Origin: Candidatus Electrothrix rattekaaiensis
GTDB taxonomy: Bacteria > Desulfobacterota > Desulfobulbia > Desulfobulbales > Desulfobulbaceae
Direction: 5' to 3'
Assembly (NCBI GenBank): GCA_032595675.1
Contig: JAVQMD010000002.1
Location: 620,001-684,000 of the forward strand
Length of the DNA: 64,000 nucleotides
Shown here: positions 61,400-64,000 of the stretch, piece by piece
How the letters are laid out: every line of letters starts with the position of its first letter
Numbering within the stretch: the first letter of the stretch is position 1
Translations under genes and position numbers: made by a program
Notes under the pieces: generated by a model
Seen by the model: only the letters and a program-made list of their open reading frames with translations
What the model was told of the DNA's origin: nothing
Database searches by the model: none

Positions 61400-63295
61400 A
61401 TCTGAAATTATTTGTTTATAATCAATTTTATTATTGATCTTTATTGGATTTCATGGTAAGGTTTTATATATTTCAAACACTTACCTTAGAAAGCCATGCT
61501 CAACATCAAAGACCACAAAACCATCAACATGTTCGATCCCTTTGATTATCTCGGGCCGAAACGTCGAAAAATGTTAGACGAATCATGGGCCGGAATTTTT
61601 CGGGATCATATTCGTCAGATCCTGCCTGTTGATTTTCTCGCACTCCATTTCAGTGCAAATATGGGCCGACCGACCAACGAACTCGTAGCCATGATGGGAG
61701 CAATGGTCTTGCAACAGATGCATGATCTTACTGATGAAGAGACGGCTGAACAGTTTGCTTTTAATATACAATGGCATTACGCCTTGGATCTCACCGATAA
61801 CTCTGATAAAAATGCTTATGTTTGCCCGAGAAGTATTTTAGACATGCGCTCTATCATGACGGAGTATGGGCTTTATGATCGTGTATTTGATGCCATAGGC
61901 GACAAACTCATCAACGTCTTTGATGCGGACACCTCTTTGCAACGTATAGATTCCGTACATATATTTTCAAATATGAGGCATCTCGGTCGTATCGGTATCT
62001 TTACAGGCACCATCAAAAAATTTCTGGTCAACCTCAAGCGGCATCATAAAGACGAGTTCAATGACCTTGACCAGAATTTGCGTGATCGCTACCTGAAAAA
62101 AGAAGAGGAAAGTGCCTTTGCTATGGTCAAACCATCCCAATCTGCCAAAACTCTTCAGATAGTTGCCGACGACCTTTTCTTTCTTATTGAGAGGTTTCGT
62201 TCACATCACAAGATCCCGTCAATGGATTCGTATCGACTTATGATACGCGTTCTTAAAGAACAGTGCATCACGAAGCAGGACGAAAACACTCATGAAAAAC
62301 GCATAATCTTGAAGGAAAATAAAGATATCCCTTCTGACTCTTTGCAAAATCCGTCTGATCCTGATGCCAGTTATGACGGCCATAAAGGCAAAGGATATCA
62401 GGTGCAAATCGCTGAAACATACAGCACAGAGGAAGGAAAAGATGTCAACAAACTTTCCCTTATTACCCATGTTGCTGTTCAAGCGGCTCATGAAAGCGAT
62501 GTCGATGCTGTGATACCGTATATTGAGGCAACAGAGCAACGGGGCATAAAACCGGAACAAGCCTTGGCCGATACGCTTTACGGGAGTGACGAAAATCACG
62601 AAGCGACAAAAGAACAAGGGGTTAATCTTATTGCTCCCACTCTGGATAAACAAAAAGACCTCTTCTGCACTCTGACTGATTTTGCGTTTTCTGACAACGG
62701 TTTTGTTATCTCCTGTCCTGAGAACTGCCAACCTGTTAAAACGTCAAAGAAAAAAGATAGATTTGTCATAGCCTTTTCATCGGAAAAATGTTCTATCTGC
62801 CCAAGAGCTGGTCATTGCCCTGTCAAGTCGGGTAAAAAAGACTTGAGTTATCTGCGATATAACGAAAAAAATGTCCGCCTCTCCAAACGAAGGCAATACG
62901 AACGAACCGATGATTTTAAAAATAAGTATCGGTTCCGGGCCGGGGTCGAGGCGACTATGTCGCAACTTGATCGACGCACAGGAATCAAGCATCTCCGGGT
63001 CCGAGGAATGAAAGCGGTGCGGTTTGCAGCAACCATGAAGGCAACAGCACTCAATATTATACGGGCAGCTGCGTACAAAAAACGACAAAACAAGGGGAAA
63101 AAACCCTCATCACCCTCCTTCGGAGGCTTGATTGGCCTGATTTTGGTTATCAAAGTACGATTTTTTAAAAATTTTGGCAAAATCGCAAAAGTTGAAGCTG
63201 CAATGGCCCGATTTTGATTTTTTCACCCTCAAACTCCGGTGGACTTTTTGCCTAGCCATCAAGTGATCGAATAAAAAGTATACTGTTTTATGTAT
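61400..63295 (+). mobile_element. IS1182-family insertion sequence (ends approximate)
   Basis: Contains one intact transposase gene and short flanks. I could not identify matching terminal inverted repeats or target repeats by eye, so the ends are bounded only by the two halves of the cassette gene. Confidence 0.6.
61496..63217 (+). CDS. Transposase, IS1182 family
   Basis: 573 residues. N-terminal DUF772-like domain (SMDLLVFHFSANMGRPTNELVAMMGAMVLQQMHDLTDEETAEQFAFNIQWHYAL pattern), DDE core with D in DASYDGHKGKGYQVQIAE and LADTLYGSDENHE, zinc-like CSICPRAGHCP, and the Glu in RAGVEATMSQLDRRTGIKHLRVRG. Intact from start to stop. Sits between two parts of a cassette ORF. Confidence 0.93.
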   Translation: MLNIKDHKTINMFDPFDYLGPKRRKMLDESWAGIFRDHIRQILPVDFLALHFSANMGRPTNELVAMMGAMVLQQMHDLTDEETAEQFAFNIQWHYALDLTDNSDKNAYVCPRSILDMRSIMTEYGLYDRVFDAIGDKLINVFDADTSLQRIDSVHIFSNMRHLGRIGIFTGTIKKFLVNLKRHHKDEFNDLDQNLRDRYLKKEEESAFAMVKPSQSAKTLQIVADDLFFLIERFRSHHKIPSMDSYRLMIRVLKEQCITKQDENTHEKRIILKENKDIPSDSLQNPSDPDASYDGHKGKGYQVQIAETYSTEEGKDVNKLSLITHVAVQAAHESDVDAVIPYIEATEQRGIKPEQALADTLYGSDENHEATKEQGVNLIAPTLDKQKDLFCTLTDFAFSDNGFVISCPENCQPVKTSKKKDRFVIAFSSEKCSICPRAGHCPVKSGKKDLSYLRYNEKNVRLSKRRQYERTDDFKNKYRFRAGVEATMSQLDRRTGIKHLRVRGMKAVRFAATMKATALNIIRAAAYKKRQNKGKKPSSPSFGGLIGLILVIKVRFFKNFGKIAKVEAAMARF

Positions 63296-63300
63296 TTAAC

Positions 63301-63771
63301 TTGATTGGTGATGAAACAAGAATAGCAGTATCGTATAGGAAGTTCCGAAAGATTCTGAACAAAAATAAGTCTGAGTTAAATATTGAAATTGAACAATTAC
63401 CTGAGAATGAATTACAAATTTTAAATGATTTTAACCAACACCGTAATTGGGGACTTCATATACCAGAATCACTATTAAGACAAAAACGTGAATTTTTAAA
63501 AATAGATGAAAAAGTTATAGAAAAATATAAAAATAATGTTGTTGTTCCCTATTACGACTATTTTGAAATAAAATATTTGGAAATGTTAAATTCTGAAGTT
63601 AAAGATGTTTTATCAGGGATTAATATAATTGAACAAAGAATATTCAAGGATTACAGTGCTTTAATCGGTGAGAAATTCTCAGTCGAGATAGAGCAACAAC
63701 AAGTAAAACCATACGCCCTTATGAAAATTGCAGAAGCATCATTTAATGTACAGCGTGGTAAAAGCACATAA
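63301..63771 (+). pseudogene. 3' part of the split cassette gene
   Basis: 156 codons, no Shine-Dalgarno and a TTG as first possible start. IGDETRIAVSYRKFRKILNKNKSELNIEIEQLPENELQILNDFNQHRNWGLHIPESLLRQKREFL and a helical C-terminus to NVQRGKST. The NDFNQHRNWGLH patch looks like a conserved core. Same AT-rich, Lys-rich composition as 61158-61397, and both could form one ~240-residue protein. Confidence 0.5.
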
Positions 63772-63788
63772 CAAATCAATTAACCTGA

Positions 63789-63811
63789 CTAAAAAAGCTG
63801 CGCTTTTTTAG
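63789..63811 (+). terminator. Hairpin CTAAAAAAGC-TGC-GCTTTTTTAG
   Basis: Perfect 10-bp stem, 18 bp after the cassette gene's stop; works as a terminator-like hairpin or as the stem of a degenerate attC (TAAC / GTTA arms stand just outside). Confidence 0.55.
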
Positions 63812-64000
63812 CATGTTATCTCAAGTGTTAGCAGCAATTCGCAGGGTGCATAAACTGCATCGCTATTATGCCGAATGAATCAAACCGCCCCTGAATCCCC
63901 CATCAACTTCAGGGCATTCCTTTACCCTCCCCGCCATTCACCTTGCCCCGTTTTCCCGCATCAGGTAATATGTGCCTATGGACAACCGCTTGCAGCGGAT

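Noticed and set aside
61400-63295. Terminal inverted repeats of the IS1182-family element
   Set aside because: I compared both flanks and found no matching ends or target repeat by eye; boundaries kept approximate.
63764-63835. Second attC site behind the split cassette
   Set aside because: GCACATAAC and GTTAT/GTTAG motifs stand around a hairpin, but arms are unequal and no L-box pairing could be built; left as a terminator-like hairpin.

Overview
The window reads as chromosomal DNA of an anaerobic Gram-negative bacterium, most likely a Desulfobulbales-type member of the Desulfobacterota, possibly a cable-bacterium relative. This is an inference from overall gene content: fused SecDF, a split F0 ATP synthase cluster with AtpZ/AtpI, a UbiD-type menaquinone decarboxylase, a selenocysteine tRNA, BioC/BioG/BioF, and many PF09820-type ATPases, toxin-antitoxin remnants and insertion sequences. 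No rRNA or species marker is present.

Layout. 1-2.3 kb: end of an RND efflux pump and its outer-membrane factor. 2.4-4.2 kb: small envelope operon headed by a 21-bp-period repeat array. 4.7-9 kb: a hypothetical protein, SecDF and LarB. 9.3-13.3 kb: hybrid histidine kinase, a separate Hpt protein and tRNA-Sec. 13.5-19.3 kb: UvrD-like helicase translationally coupled to a PqqD-like / HprK-like / nucleotidyltransferase cassette, followed by a separately promoted protein with a Tat-like leader. 19.4-22.5 kb: F0 ATP synthase (c, a, I, Z) and HemL. 22.9-25.3 kb: a decayed patch holding an ISKra4-like element inside an older transposase, then tRNA-Arg. 25.4-28.2 kb: biotin genes bioF-bioG-bioC. 28.4-33.7 kb: bifunctional aldolase/dehydrogenase and two paralogous repeat proteins with peptidoglycan-binding ends. 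34-42.3 kb: the dedicated sortase system of marine proteobacteria (kinase, regulator, VIT/vWA target, sortase), enclosing a CAP lipoprotein behind a probable c-di-GMP-I riboswitch and a P460-type cytochrome. 43-50 kb: a MITE, metabolic enzymes, RluB-like, HU, RimO. 49.9-59 kb: argF-argG-argH-lipoprotein-lysA, interrupted by a PF09820 ATPase, an orphan antitoxin-like ORF and a VapBC-like pair. 59-64 kb: a second 21-bp-period array, then a probable integron attC site with a DUF2971 cassette and a second cassette gene apparently split by an IS1182-family element.

The strongest new observations are: (1) four GTCAT-type boxes at identical spacings (10, 21 and 22 bp) and identical distance to a -10-like element in front of both the sortase target and a small paralogue of its N-terminus; (2) a 111-bp MITE with the same ends and same 9-bp target duplication length as the ISKra4-like element 19 kb away; (3) an attC-like site with a cassette gene split by an IS; (4) two related 21-bp-period heptad arrays in opposite orientation 55 kb apart; (5) the PqqD/HprK/nucleotidyltransferase cassette with a candidate exported client. 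Function assignments rest on motif recognition only; no searches were run.
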